Assembly: GCF_046630445.1 (NCBI RefSeq)
Contig: NC_092333.1
Coordinates: 714,689,001-714,753,000, forward strand
DNA: 64,000 nucleotides
Reading direction: 5' to 3'
DNA from: Rutidosis leptorrhynchoides
Lineage: Eukaryota > Streptophyta > Magnoliopsida > Asterales > Asteraceae
A program made the position numbers and the translations under genes. A model generated the notes under the pieces. It was not told where the DNA came from. It did not search any database and saw only the letters and a list, made by a program, of their open reading frames with translations. Every line of letters starts with the position of its first letter. Within the stretch, counting starts at the first letter, position 1. Of the stretch, positions 41,484 through 54,569 are shown in pieces.

Positions 41484-42060
41484 CATGGTGAATCCAGAAC
41501 AACAATCGATTACCACACTATTGAAAGCACAAATTGATGCTTAAGATGTCAATATTGAGCTCCTGTCATCTCTCACTGTTATGTCCATCAAGAAGTTCCT
41601 TGACGAACTCCCTAAATCTATTGAGAAGATGATAGAGGCTGGAATTTCAAACCAATGAATTAATCAACATCAATTGGTTTTTTCTTCACTTTTTCCGTCA
41701 CGGAGGTAAAAAGAGGAATGTATTCCGGATTTTGAAGTGATATCAACAAAGGTTCCTGTCAATTAAAGGAAGAAGTTATTGGAATGTTTCTAGAAGTGAT
41801 TAACGTAGAAACAAAAACTTACGTATATAAGGAGGAGATGAAAACCTGTGTACCTACATTAAATACAGGTTTGTTTACTTTCTTGGCCACTCAGGCCCAA
41901 ACTCAATCCACCACTAGAAATACGTCATCCAGTAATCTCACCAGCACAAAACAATTATCAAAACACGAATGGAAAGAACTTTGGCTCAAAAGGGTTTTTT
42001 TTATAGTTGTGGAAAGAACTTCGACCTGAGTTCTTCATCGATTTTTCAAGAGCCATACGT
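41484..42060 (+). pseudogene. Gag-like scrap of an LTR element (fossil, broken)
   Basis: Short open stretches resemble the spacer before the zinc knuckle of gypsy-type gag (KQLSKHEWKE at about 41970-41999). The region is broken repeatedly and no pol or LTR is attached. A host-gene fragment is an alternative. Confidence 0.3.
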
Positions 42061-43544
42061 TTGCTATATTTCTTCATCAACTTGAAGCAGTATCCAAATT
42101 AACCTCCAAAGGAAACAAAGCATATTCATAAAACTAAAAACTTAAACTAATAAAATGGTGAGAAAAAACCCTAGCACCCAAAATCAGGTTGTAATTGGAA
42201 AAACAAATTTCAAGAAGAAGATTATAACCAGCCGATGAAGCCAGAAGATGACGAAAAGATGCGTAATATCTTGAAGATCGACCGACTAATATAATCGATT
42301 GGCAAGCACATGACACAATTAATTTGGGAGGAAAATCATGAAATTAATAAGGATGAAAATGGAGATGTAACTGCAGATGGAGATATTAAGAGAAAGTATT
42401 ACAATACATAAATGAAAAAATGATGTGAATTAGCTGAAAACACTCCCTTTTTATAACAACCCGAAAATTTCATTTTATTATTAATATTGTCATTTATATT
42501 ATTATTATGTATATATTAATATTTTTATTACTCTTAATAATACTAAAAGTATTATTATTAATATAATTATTAGTATTATTATTATTATTAATATATTTAA
42601 TAATAATATCAATTAAACATAAATTAAAAAAGTCAAAAACAATGCACTAATCTTATATTTTTTTTTATTAAATCTGATTTTATATATTTTTATATTTTTT
42701 GTGATCTGCTTTTAATTTTTTAAAATCACGATCCAGTTTTATATTATCTCTTGATTATTTTTTTAAACTCTACTGGTAATGCTTTTGTTTCTATCTGCTT
42801 TTTATTTTATTCAGTCGTGAGTTTTTTTAAAAAAAATTTATCATGATCTATTTTTTATACGCTACTGGCCTTGTTTTTGATCTTTAGTGATCGAGCTCTT
42901 AAATTTTTGTTATAAAACCAGTGGATTACATTATCAATAGGATACAAACGAATTCATACAAAAATTTATATATATGTATATTTTTTTTTCTTCGTAATCC
43001 CTGTTCTTGAGCTTTTTAACCAAACCACGAAAATGAAATCCATTTCAAAATCTAATATTGCAGTCTTGTTAGGAATCGTTCACTCAAATTATCTGCAAAA
43101 TATCATCTCTCAATTCTTCAAAACGAATTCCAATTTCTGAGTCAAAGTTTTAAAATAAAAAGTCAAACGAATTGTTCTTGGCGAAATTAGGATTCGTTTC
43201 AATGTTTCATGTTCAATTGATGATGGAAGAAGTTTCTAAGAACGATTTTAAACCTATTTCATGTAGGAATCAAAGTCCAAAACGTTCCCAAAATTTAAAT
43301 CAAGAATTATTTTTTTAAAAAAATAGCGACAGCAGCAGTAAGATATATATGTGCATTTTTTTTTCAATTAAATCAAGAACCAATATAGATTGATATATTC
43401 CGGTTGAAAGTCCAAAAACAAAATTTGTTACTCGTTTTTGTTGATTTGATTAAGTGGCAGCCAATTTTTTTTTTTTAGAAGATGAAGAAGATGATAGTTA
43501 GATAAAGGTTATACATATTTATACGGGGTAAAACTCAGAAAAAG

Positions 43545-43660
43545 CAAGGAGTAGAGGGGTGGTTTGTGTGTTTGTCGGGTCAACGAGAGGTTTCGGGTTC
43601 AATCCTGGTCTGTGACATATCTTTTTGGAAAATGCTTTATAAGGTAGTTTTACTATTATT
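43545..43660 (+). other. tRNA-like A/B-box module in the E2 5-prime LTR
   Basis: A box-B-like GGTTCAATCC at 43596-43605 follows a GGGGTGGTTTGTGTG-type stretch. Then come TCTTTTTGGAAAATG and TTTATAAGGTAG, leading into the TTA array. The counterpart B box in the other LTR is at 51391-51400. Confidence 0.5.
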
Positions 43661-43667
43661 TTTCTTT

Positions 43668-43775
<108 letters not shown>

Positions 43776-44501
43776 GTACTAGTACTGTTGTATTACTAAA
43801 TATTACCATTATTGTTAATTGTTAATAACATGTACATTAAAATTTGTATCACTAATATAGTTTATATTATCATTATTATTAATATCATTAGTATTAACAT
43901 TATTATCTTTAATGTTAAAGAAGTATTACTATCTTTAATGTTAAAGAAGTATTATTATCATTTAAAAGCTTATTAGTATTATCATCATTAATATTATTAT
44001 TATTAGTATTATTAATTATCGATATTATTATTATTACTAATATTAAAGTTATTATTAACATTAATATTAAAAACATGGTTATAATTAAAAGTATTATTTT
44101 AACTTATCATTTTTATCAAAATTTCCATCTTTATTGAAATTATTATTATTACTATCATTATTATCATTCATATTATTAACGGTATTAAAATTATCACTGT
44201 ATTAAATCATCACTTTTAATAAAGATTGCCATTACTATTAAAACTATCATTTTAATTATCATCAATAGAATCATTAATATTATTATCATTATTATTGATA
44301 TTAATATTATCATTATTATTGTTATTATCATTACTAATATTATTTTAGTATTATTAAAATTACTATTTTTACAAACAAATAATATATATATAAATATATT
44401 TACACATAACATAATAAAATTTATATTCTTATCTATTTAGAATATATAAAAAGAATATAAGAAACTTATACGTTATTAATATAAAAATGGCTAACTAATA
44501 A

Positions 44502-44613
<112 letters not shown>

Positions 44614-45520
44614 CGATTACGAGTATATGTGTTAATATATATATACTTGATATAGGTTCGTGAATCCGAGGACAACTCTGCACTTGTTCAGTGCCATCAT
44701 ACTCGTAAAATACGAAATACTGTATCGTGAGTTTTCATAGCTCCCTTTTTATATATATTTTTGGGCTGAGAATACATGCGCAACTTTTATAACTGTTTTA
44801 CGTTTAGACACAAGTACTCAAACTTTTATGCTATATACGTGCTTTGTCATGCTAAATCCCCACCGTAATATCATTAATTGCTGAGGTGTAAGATGCAAAC
44901 TTAGTTATTGTGAGTAGCGCTACTGAGAGTGACGTCTTTAGTCAGTTGACCGTTGGTCTTTGATTACATAATAATGATTCAACAACACGAATAACAAGTG
45001 TCACGGGGTAACTTTTGTTTAGTCGCGATATTACAAACTCAGCATTACTTTTAGATTGGTATTTCTATATCAATCAACACTTTATATTGATATTTCTATA
45101 TCAACTTTATTAAATCTTGTGGTCTAACACTATTATTGAAATCATTATTTATGATAAACCTATGAACTCACCAACCTTTTGGTTGACACTTTTTAGCATG
45201 TTTATTCTCAGGTCCTACATAATGCTTCCGCTGTGTATTTGCTAATTGAAAGCAACATTTCAACAAGTCATTCATGGATAATTTGAAAGACTTACACTTG
45301 CTAAATTGATGATGATTGCTTGCTATGCTTGGAGTCTTCATTACATATCATATCAATTAAAGACATTTAATGCGTTGTTCATTATATACAATGTAACCTA
45401 TTTATCTTCCGCTGCAAAACTCAATATAACGTCTCATATAGAGTCGTTCTCGTTTATACAATTATGATTTTATATAATTAGTCACAAATACCCCATGCCC
45501 TATTTGGGGGTGTGACAGAT

Positions 45521-45532
45521 TGGTATCAGAGC
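45521..45532 (+). other. E2 primer-binding site
   Basis: A perfect TGGTATCAGAGC three bases after the LTR, complementary to the initiator tRNA-Met 3-prime end. Confidence 0.9.
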
Positions 45533-46429
45533 AGGCTGTTGTAGAGAACCAGGATTGCATTTTAAGTGGTCCTTATACAATTAGGTACCTTAGCAATGTA
45601 GGACTACAACTTTCCTTGATTATAGTGCCTTTAATTGTTGCCTTTAATTGTTAAATGCTACACTATAATTTAGGAACTTTATTTATCTTAGAATGCCGAG
45701 CCAATCTAAGAACTCTGCTAATTCCCCTAAGTATTATCCAATTATGCCACCGCATCTAAATGCGACACTATGATTTCTGAAATTCTTGACATTCCTAAGT
45801 CATCTATCATGGTTTGTGTATTACATATGTATTACATGAAATATTATCCATGAATTTTGAAACTCCTATATTTGTTACTATTCATACTCAAACGTATGTA
45901 ACTCCCTGTTATATCACGTACCTATATGCCTTATGCCTTTATGCATCGGTTTGCGAACCGGAAAATGTCATTGAGTTATTGAGAATCTCAAAGACATTAT
46001 AATCACTACTCATATTCATTACTTTTAAATCTTTGATTTCTCGTTATTTTTTATCATTGAATTTTTTTTTACGGATGACGTCTACGAAACTCTAGAATAG
46101 AAGGGTTTGGATTACTGATTTAAAGGATCCTATAGCTCAAGCTCCTGGACCGAATAGGTCATTACGAATTGAAAATCTTTAATCAAAAGATTATCCTATT
46201 ACATACTTATCATCTAGACACGTCATACTGCCATTATTGGAGTATAGACACATCATATCTTATTATATCTTATCATATCTATCTCAATAGACTTTGTCTA
46301 ACACTTTTCCTAAATTTCCTCCGTAAATTACGGAAATCCTTTTGCCATATATACTATTCGAGGAGACGAATATATCATTCAGTATTCAACACCCACTCGT
46401 ATCAAAAACCCTAATTCCAAACACATAAC

Positions 46430-46720
46430 ATGGATTTCTCACTTGATTCCTCGAGCTCCACATACAGCGTAACCGGAACAAACGAACCAATCAGCCATCA
46501 TCTATTTTGGATGAATTGGGGATGGGTTCGTGGTAAACTTAATCAATGGAGACAAGAAGAAGGTGATCCCTTCCACCAACCGAATTCACCTCTTGGTGAA
46601 GAACCTGAAGCACTTACCGGCGAACCCATTCGGAACACTATTTTCACCCTCATTTCCAGGATATCCAGTTACGAATATATAATATATAAAATTCTAGATC
46701 TTATTCATCCACTTGTCTGA
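46430..46720 (+). CDS. E2 gag-like ORF (fossil, 96 aa)
   Basis: The open frame has a Ser-rich start, then FWMNWGWVRGKLNQWRQEEG, PLGEEPEALTGEPIRNTIFT and a hydrophobic end. The W-G-W-V-R, EEGDP and LTGEP.RNT.FTL signatures are shared with the E4 frame (62338-62913), which is twice as long. It lies about 0.9 kb from the primer site, where gag is expected. No zinc knuckle, protease or pol follows. The length suggests only the gag N-terminus remains. Confidence 0.55.
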   Translation: MDFSLDSSSSTYSVTGTNEPISHHLFWMNWGWVRGKLNQWRQEEGDPFHQPNSPLGEEPEALTGEPIRNTIFTLISRISSYEYIIYKILDLIHPLV

Positions 46721-47024
46721 ACCGCCAATCATCCCGAAATAATAGAAGAAGTCAACGAGCTTCATGCTCGAGTAGTGGCTCTGGAGAATATGGTGCGAAA
46801 TCTAAGAGCATCAGTAGCACCAGCAGCATAACCAGCAACACCAGTACTATCAGCATCACCACCAACAGCACCAGCTTCACCAACAACAGCATCCGCATCC
46901 CACGTCTCAACATCATAATCGGTACCTCAAACATCAACATCATACGCCCCTAAATACCAAGGAATATTAGTAATAATGAGTTAAGATGCATTGACTCATT
47001 CTTCCTGAAGAATTATATATGTAT

Positions 47025-47128
<104 letters not shown>

Positions 47129-48049
47129 CTATTACGTGTGAATCTTAACTAGTATGTACTACTTAATTCATATCACTAATATGCTATGATGTACATCTTT
47201 TGTTAATAACTTAACAATCGTTAATCACTGCTTCAACACAATAAACTCCATTTCATAATAAACCAAGTGTATTATTCAAACACATGTTTGATTATATACT
47301 TTCATTTTCGATGTACTCGAAACTTTCTAGAAAACATTATTCATGTCTTGTGAATTTCACAAGGATTTCACGAGCACCAACAACATATACCAAGGTATAT
47401 CAATAACAATGAACAATTAAGCATTGATTCATAACTTCATTAGCGAAATATTTCGCGGCAATTATGAAATCTCTAAGGTTTTAGAGATTATTTATTCTCG
47501 CTTCAACCACAAATCAAATGAGTTTAATATTATATTAACTCATTAAATCTATATTATACCTGAAGAATACATATATGAATGTATATCTTCATAAAGATGA
47601 TAATCCTTTTGTACAACTGTTAATTGTGAAAATATTTTAACGGGTAGGTAATACCAGAGAAATATTTATATCTCACATTATTATGTTACATTATACATTC
47701 TCCAATTCTGATTCAATAATAAGTAACTATACTACTTACATCCACATATGTAACCGTTCACTAAAGAACAACCATTTTCAATTACATATTCTGATTTTGA
47801 CATATCGGAATTTAAGTAAAGCTTTAGCAAGTGTTATCTTCCTAAAGATCACTATATTCATGAATTATATTCATTCGTATTCTATGATGAATTATCACAT
47901 CAAACCACCAAAATTATCATTCATTACTTTTGAAATCAACAACGCCTATTCGTCAACCATTAGATCCGTCGACGATTACAATCAGCGTTTAATCATCTAA
48001 AAATAAAATTTCTTGAAACCATCTCGGATTGGTAATCAATGATTCAGAT

Positions 48050-48235
48050 TCGTTAACCTTGAGAATGCTGACGAAGCAGCAAAAGCTATAGATGGTCTTA
48101 ATGGCCAAAAGTTTGATAATAGAGAATGGTATAAGCTCAGATTTGGAACTGAAAAACAGATTGAGTAAACCATGAAGGAAGCTGTGGGCAAATCACAAGG
48201 ACTAAAAATATAATCCAAGAATCCAGGTGATTCGA
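48050..48235 (+). pseudogene. Captured poly(A)-binding protein segment in E2
   Basis: The sequence reads ADEAAKAIDGLNGQKFDN, the alpha-2/beta-4 part of a PABP RRM3, then KEAVGKSQGL in the linker before RRM4. The position relative to the 3-prime LTR matches the segments in E1 and E4, but the sequence is more diverged and it is broken. Confidence 0.7.
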
Positions 48236-48893
48236 TTTCTGATGGAAATTACAGAAGACATATAATCTCTTTACGCATTCTAAATCCTTACCGAAGAATT
48301 TTCCTCATTATCATTCGATCTTAGAAATTCTAAGATATCATCGTATCTTTCGTTATAATTATCCTCTATATTTCTGAAGATATCTTCATAACGATTCTTG
48401 TCCGCAATTAATTATCTCTTTGCGATATCTTTATCACATCATAAAGGAAACTGTTTTAGTTTCTATATTCTGTAAAATTCAAGTTTAAATTATAAATGTT
48501 TTGAAGAAGTGTTGAGAATTGAAGCATGAGTTAGTATAATATAATGACGTCAGGCCAACGTGATTATATTACAGTAAGTCATGCTAAGTTTTTAATGGAA
48601 GATGATGATTCATAGACTTTATAATCATCATTTGCCATGTAACACGACTCTTACATTCTATTTAATCTATGAACATATCAAGAAAATATATTCTTGATAG
48701 TTCTATCCTCAGTAATTCTGGTAATTTACCAAATCAAATCGTGATATTACGCTTAGAACAGTAGGTCCATTCGAAACTCCATACCTACAAATTCTGGACC
48801 ATTACTCGCTTAACTTAGAGTCGAGAGGAGAATAAAAAGGCAAAGAGCTCTGACATATAAGGGAAAATACAAAGCTCGATAACAACACGGAAA

Positions 48894-49067
48894 TTACAAA
48901 CCGTGTATATCAATGCGTATAGCAACATAAAGACACGGGAGAATTAAAAACACTATAACCCCAAGAGCATAGTAGAAGTAAATAGATTCCTCTGGTGGTA
49001 AAAGAAAAGGAAGAATGACTGCATATATGGTCAATATAATAACAAGTATCAATATGGGATTGAGCAT
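48894..49067 (-). CDS. E2 antisense 57-aa hydrophobic microprotein ORF
   Basis: On the strand opposite to the element, an ATG-to-stop frame of exactly 57 codons starts MLNPILILVIILTIYAVILP and ends YVAIRIDIHGL, with a central PPEESIYFYYALG loop. Two hydrophobic segments (about residues 5-23 and 35-51) flank a polar turn, predicting a small two-pass membrane protein. The frame stays open 44 codons further upstream, but I choose the inner ATG because start and length coincide with the E4 copy (59493-59666), with 38 of 57 residues identical. A TATAAATTAG element lies 84 bp upstream. I do not recognise a family. Expression is not shown. Confidence 0.55.
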   Translation of the reverse strand: MLNPILILVIILTIYAVILPFLLPPEESIYFYYALGVIVFLILPCLYVAIRIDIHGL

Positions 49068-49141
49068 ATTAACAAATCTTTTGGAAGTATGAATTGAGGA
49101 AAGAAAGTTTAGAAGTGGTGAAGATAATGAAATGGAAGAAG

Positions 49142-49151
49142 CTAATTTATA
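49142..49151 (-). promoter_or_regulatory. E2 antisense TATA element
   Basis: TATAAATTAG on the minus strand, followed by pyrimidine-rich leader (CTTCTTCCATTTC). Its spacing to the antisense ATG equals that in E1 and E4. Confidence 0.5.
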
Positions 49152-49875
49152 GCAAAATTTCAAACACAGCAATCGAGGCAATTCACCGCATTTAATCAAA
49201 GAAATCTCAAAATTCCTTAATTACCGGAGAATCAAATCTTATAAAGATTATGAAGATTTCTTTTAATCCCTTGAATTCCGGAAATCAACTTTAGCTATGT
49301 CAAAAGTTAAGACGAACATTTAATTTCCTCATTTCACTCTTTTGTGATAGCTTCACTTATACTCTTCCTATAATCGAATCGTTTTATCCATATTATTCAA
49401 TTGTGATAAAACTTTATTTTTCAACTTATATTCATCATTACAATATTCTTGTTGTAAATAATGACGATCTCTATCAAATTTCACGACTGAGATTTTAACG
49501 AACTCCTCTCTATTTGTCTGCCCTAATATTGTGACATAAACGCTCAAAGTTTTAAATGAGCTCAATACTATTCATAACACATTTCATGTGTTCAGTTTAA
49601 TGAAATGCTTGTATATCACCATCATCCCTTTGAGGATAACCTAGTCAAATAACACTCTTGTTATTCCTTTGAATTACCTCCGCATTAATAATAAAATGCA
49701 CTTTATAGAAGAACCTATAGAAATCTTGGTTCATATGATTTAAACGCTTGAAACAGAACAATATTATATCCGTTGGAATTCACGAAAGGCCCCGAGCATA
49801 CCTGAAAATGTGAAAATCAAATAAAACGTAAATATCCTCGTCTATGTACGAACAACGCCGATTGATAGTAATAAC

Positions 49876-49913
49876 TAAATTTCGGGACGAAATTTCTTTT
49901 AACGGGTAGGTAC
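49876..49913 (+). promoter_or_regulatory. E2 polypurine-tract region with conserved hairpin
   Basis: AAATTTCGGGACGAAATTT (8-bp stem, 3-nt loop), then AACGGGTAGGTAC against the 3-prime LTR. Confidence 0.6.
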
Positions 49914-51462
49914 TATAACAACCCGAAAATTTCCGACAAAATTTTAACAAAAATCTTTTAATGATTTCATTAAACTTTAACCAATTCCGACGACTCACGA
50001 ACCATTATTTATAAATAATTATAAATAAATATTAGTTTGTTATATTGATATTATTATTATTATTTATCATCGTTTACAAGTATTATTATTCTCAATATTA
50101 CTAATATTATTATCATTAATATTATTAGTGTTATCACTTTTACTAAAAAGTGATAAGATTAAAATAAATATCATTATTATTAATACAACTTATCATTTAA
50201 AAATATTATTATTATTATTAATAGTATTATTAACATTTTATAATGATTATTATCATTATTACTAATTATAATTAAAATTATCATTTTATTATTAATATTG
50301 TCATTTATATTATTATTATGTATATATTAGTATTTTTATTACTCTTAATAATACTAAAAGTATTATTATTAATATAATTATTAGTATTATTATTAATATA
50401 TTTAATAATAATATCAATTAAACATAAATTAAAAACTCAAAAACAATGCACTAATCTTATATATTTTTTTATTAAATCTGCTTTTATATATTTTTATATT
50501 TTTTGTGATCTGCTTTTAATTTTTTAAAATCACGATCCAGTTTTATATTATCTCTTGATTATTTTTTTAAACTCTACTGGTAATGCTTTTGTTTCTATCT
50601 GCTTTTTATTTTATTCAATCATGAGTTTTTTTAAAAAAAATTTATCGTGATCTATTTTTTTATACGCCACTGGCCTTGTTTTTGATCTTTAGTGATCGAG
50701 CACTAAATTTTTGTTATAAAACCAGTGGATTACATTATCAATAGGATACAAAGGAATTCATACAGAAATTTATATATATGTATATTTTTTTTTTCGTAAT
50801 CCCTGTTCTTGAGCTTTTTAACCAAACCACTAAAACGAAATCCATTTCAAAATCTAATATTGCAGTCTTGTTAGGAATTATTCACTCAAATTTTCTGCAA
50901 AATATCATCTCTCAATTCTTCAAAACGAATTCCAATTTCTGAGTCAAAGTTTTAAAATAAAAAGTCAAACGAATTGTTCTTGGCGAAAATAAGATTCGTT
51001 TCAATGTTTCATGTTCAATAGATGATGGAAGAAGTTTCTAAGAACAATTTTAAACCTATTTCATGTAGGAATCAAAGTCCAAAACGTTCCCAAAATTTAA
51101 ATCAAGAATTATTTTTTTTTTAAAAATAGCGACAGCAGCAGTAAGATATATATATACATTTTTTTTTTCAATTAAATCAAGAACTAATATAGATTGATAT
51201 ATCCAGGTTGAAAGTCCGAAAACAAAATTTGTTACTCGTTTTTGTTGATTTGATTAAGTGGCAGCCGATTTTTTTTTTTTAGAAGATGATAGTTAGATAA
51301 AGGTTATACATATTTATACGGGGTAAAACTCAGAAAAAGCAAGGAGTAGAGGGGTGGTTTGTGTGTTTGTCGGGTTAACGAGAGGTCTCGGGTTCAATCC
51401 TGATATGTGACATATCTTTTTGGAAAATGCTTTATAAGGTAGTTTTACTATTATTTTTCTTT

Positions 51463-51553
<91 letters not shown>

Positions 51554-51772
51554 TTACTAGTACTAGTACTATTGTATTACTAAATATTACCATTATTGTT
51601 AATTGTTAATAACATGGACATTAAAATTTGTATCACTAATATAGTTTATATTATCATTATTATTAATATCATTAGTATTAACATTATTATCTTTAATGTT
51701 AAATAAGTATTACTATCTTTAATGTTAAAGAAGTATTATTATCATTTAAAAGCTTAGTAGTATTATCATCAC

Positions 51773-51819
<47 letters not shown>

Positions 51820-52315
51820 ATTATTGATATTATTATTATTACTAATATTAAAGTTATTATTAACATTAATATTAAAAACATGGTTATAATTAAAAGTATT
51901 ATTCTAACTTATCATTTTTATCAAAATTTCCATCTTTATTGAAATTATTATTATTACTATCATTATTATCATTCATATTATTAAAGGTATTAAAATTATC
52001 ACTGTATTAAATCATCACTTTTAATAAAGATTGCCATTACTATTAAAACTATCATTTTAATTATCATCAATAGAATCATTAATATTATTATCATTATTAT
52101 TGATATTGATATTAATATTATCATTATTATTGTTATTATCATTACTAATATTATTTTAGTATTATTAAAATTACTATTTTTACAAAAAAATAATATATAT
52201 ATATAAATATATTTACACATAACATAATAAAATTTATATTCTTATCTATTTAGAATATATAAAAAGAATATAAGAAACTTATACGTTATTAATATAAAAA
52301 TGGCATAACTAATAA

Positions 52316-52375
<60 letters not shown>

Positions 52376-53283
52376 TGTTCGATTACGAGTATATGTGTTA
52401 ATATATATATACTTGATATAGGTTCGTGAATCCGAGGACAACTATGCACTTGTTCAGTGCCATCATACTCGTAAAATACGAAATACAGTATCGTGAGTTT
52501 TCATAGCTCCCTTTTTATATATATTTTTGGGCTGAGAATAAATGCGCAACTTTTATAACTGTTTTACGTTTAGTCACAAGTACTCAAACTTTTATGCTAT
52601 ATACGTGCTTTGTCATGCTAAATCTCCATCGTAATATCGTTAATTGCTGAGGTATAAGATGTAAACTTAGTTATTGTGAGTAGCGCTACTGAGAGTGACG
52701 TCTTTAGTCAGTTGACCGTTGGTCTTTGACTACATAATAATGATTCAACGACACGAATAACAAGTGTCACGGGGTAACTTTTGTTTAGTCGCGATATTAC
52801 AAACTCAACATTACTTTTAGATTGGTATTTCTATATCAATCAACACTTTATATTGAAAATTCTATATCAACTTTATTAAATCTTGTGGTCTAACACTATT
52901 ATTGAAATCATTATTTATGATAAACCTATGAACTCACCAACCTTTTGGTTGACACTTTTTAGCATGTTTATTCTCAGGTCCTACATAATGCTTCCGCTGT
53001 GTATTTGCTAATTGAAAGCAAAATTTCAACAAGTCATTCATGGATAATTTGAAAGACTTACACTTGCTAAATTGATGATGATTGCTTGCTATGCTTGGAG
53101 TCTTCATTACATATCATATCAATTAAAGACATTTAATGCGTTGTTCATTATATACAATGTAACCTATTTATCTTCCGCTGCAAAACTCAATATAACGTCT
53201 CATATAGAGTCGTTCTCGTTTATACAATTATGATTTGATATAATTAGTCACAAATACCCCAGACCCTATTTGGGGGTGTGACA
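49914..53283 (+). repeat. E2 3-prime LTR (3,370 bp)
   Basis: TATAACAACCC to GGTGTGACA. Core boundaries are GACTCACGAAC (49992-50002, one mismatch) and GTTCGTGAATC (52422-52432). The conserved CAACC-TTTT-GGTTG block is at 52938-52951. It contains a TTA run (51466-51552), TTA-rich DNA and a TA run (52319-52372). Confidence 0.9.
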
Positions 53284-53288
53284 CTTTT

Positions 53289-53659
53289 GCAGGACCATCC
53301 CTCTCAATCATGAATCTATTTTCACCAATCAAACCCATTTCACCAAGTCCTTTCATTTTCGGTTTCACAAAGTACTAGTATGGAGATATAGATACATATC
53401 TAAGTGATAAGAAGATGCATAATCTGAATCGAGTAGCAGATTTAACTAATTAATGTTGGGTATTTGATTTTTGAATTCAAATTAAGCATGATAGAAAAGA
53501 CAATTGAAGAAAAGCTTAAGGTTGTAGATGCAATTTTAGGGTTTCAATGTAGCTTTTGAACGCGACGATTTCTTAATACTATGTATCTCCAGCTTTAATT
53601 AATTAATTACAATTTCTTAATTAAATTAAAGTCTAAATTAAATTGTAATTATGACATCA
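53289..53659. other. Flank of the E2 insertion, unassigned
   Basis: Continues the DNA interrupted at 42446. No gene recognised. Confidence 0.3.
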
Positions 53660-54560
53660 TGTACATGGCTTAGTTTGTAAGTAACTAGAGGGGGGTGAAT
53701 AGTTAATACGTTTTTAACAATTTTTCGATTGATCACCAAATTCGAATGACTATGATCAACCAAATCAACTCAAACTTGATGTGTGTAGTGTATATGTTCA
53801 AAATAATGAATAAAGTAATGTAAAGAACATAGACACAAAGTACTTTTCTCCAAACCCGGTGGAGATCCGATTTACAAGTCTTCAACTTCTTTGGTAGACA
53901 ACAAACCTAATCTCTCTATCCCTTTGAAAGATCAACTCCAACCTAGATCAACTTGTCTTCACTTTGAACAAGTATTAATCTCCAAATAAGATTAATCAAC
54001 TTCCTAAGTCCCTTTAAGGAAGTAGATCACTAAGCTAGCCTATGCTTTTACTAAATGAAGTTACAAGACTTATACACTTTGCAATGATGCTAGGACATAC
54101 ATTACACTAAGTAAACACATAAGATTAATGATTTTGATTAGTAAGTATACAACAACGAAATTCTATATCTATAAGATCATAGAATCTTCTCTTGCTTGAT
54201 CACATTTGAGTAGTAATTAGAGCCCTTGTGATCTCTCGAAATAAGCTTTTGAAATATGCAAGAGGGTCAGCTTCAAATGCTCTTCAATGCTTGCCTTTTA
54301 TAGTAGGTTTCAAAAAATAGCCGTTGACACACGGTTGCCAGCACGGTTGACCGTGGTTCGACCGTGCGTGCTCTAATCCAAAATGGGTATCCATTGTATA
54401 GCCGTTTGACTCAAATTTGAACACCACATTTTGGCACCTTTTGTAGTGAACACCACATTATATATTATATGAGATTAATATTTACATGAATAAATGTTTT
54501 CAACATGTTAAGTAATCAAACTTGTTAAGACTTGATTAATTAAAATGAGTTTATGTAGAC
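53660..54560. mobile_element. Probable LTR-element fragment (fossil)
   Basis: AACTAGAGGGGGGTGAATAG and the following several hundred bp resemble a high-copy plant repeat, probably a copia-type LTR fragment. There are no paired ends and no coding. The family call is tentative. Confidence 0.3.
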
Positions 54561-54569
54561 AATTGACCA

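Noticed and set aside
48894-49199. The longer 101-codon version of the E2 antisense frame as the real product
   Set aside because: Homology to E4 starts at the inner Met at 49067, and the upstream part overlaps the TATA/leader block.
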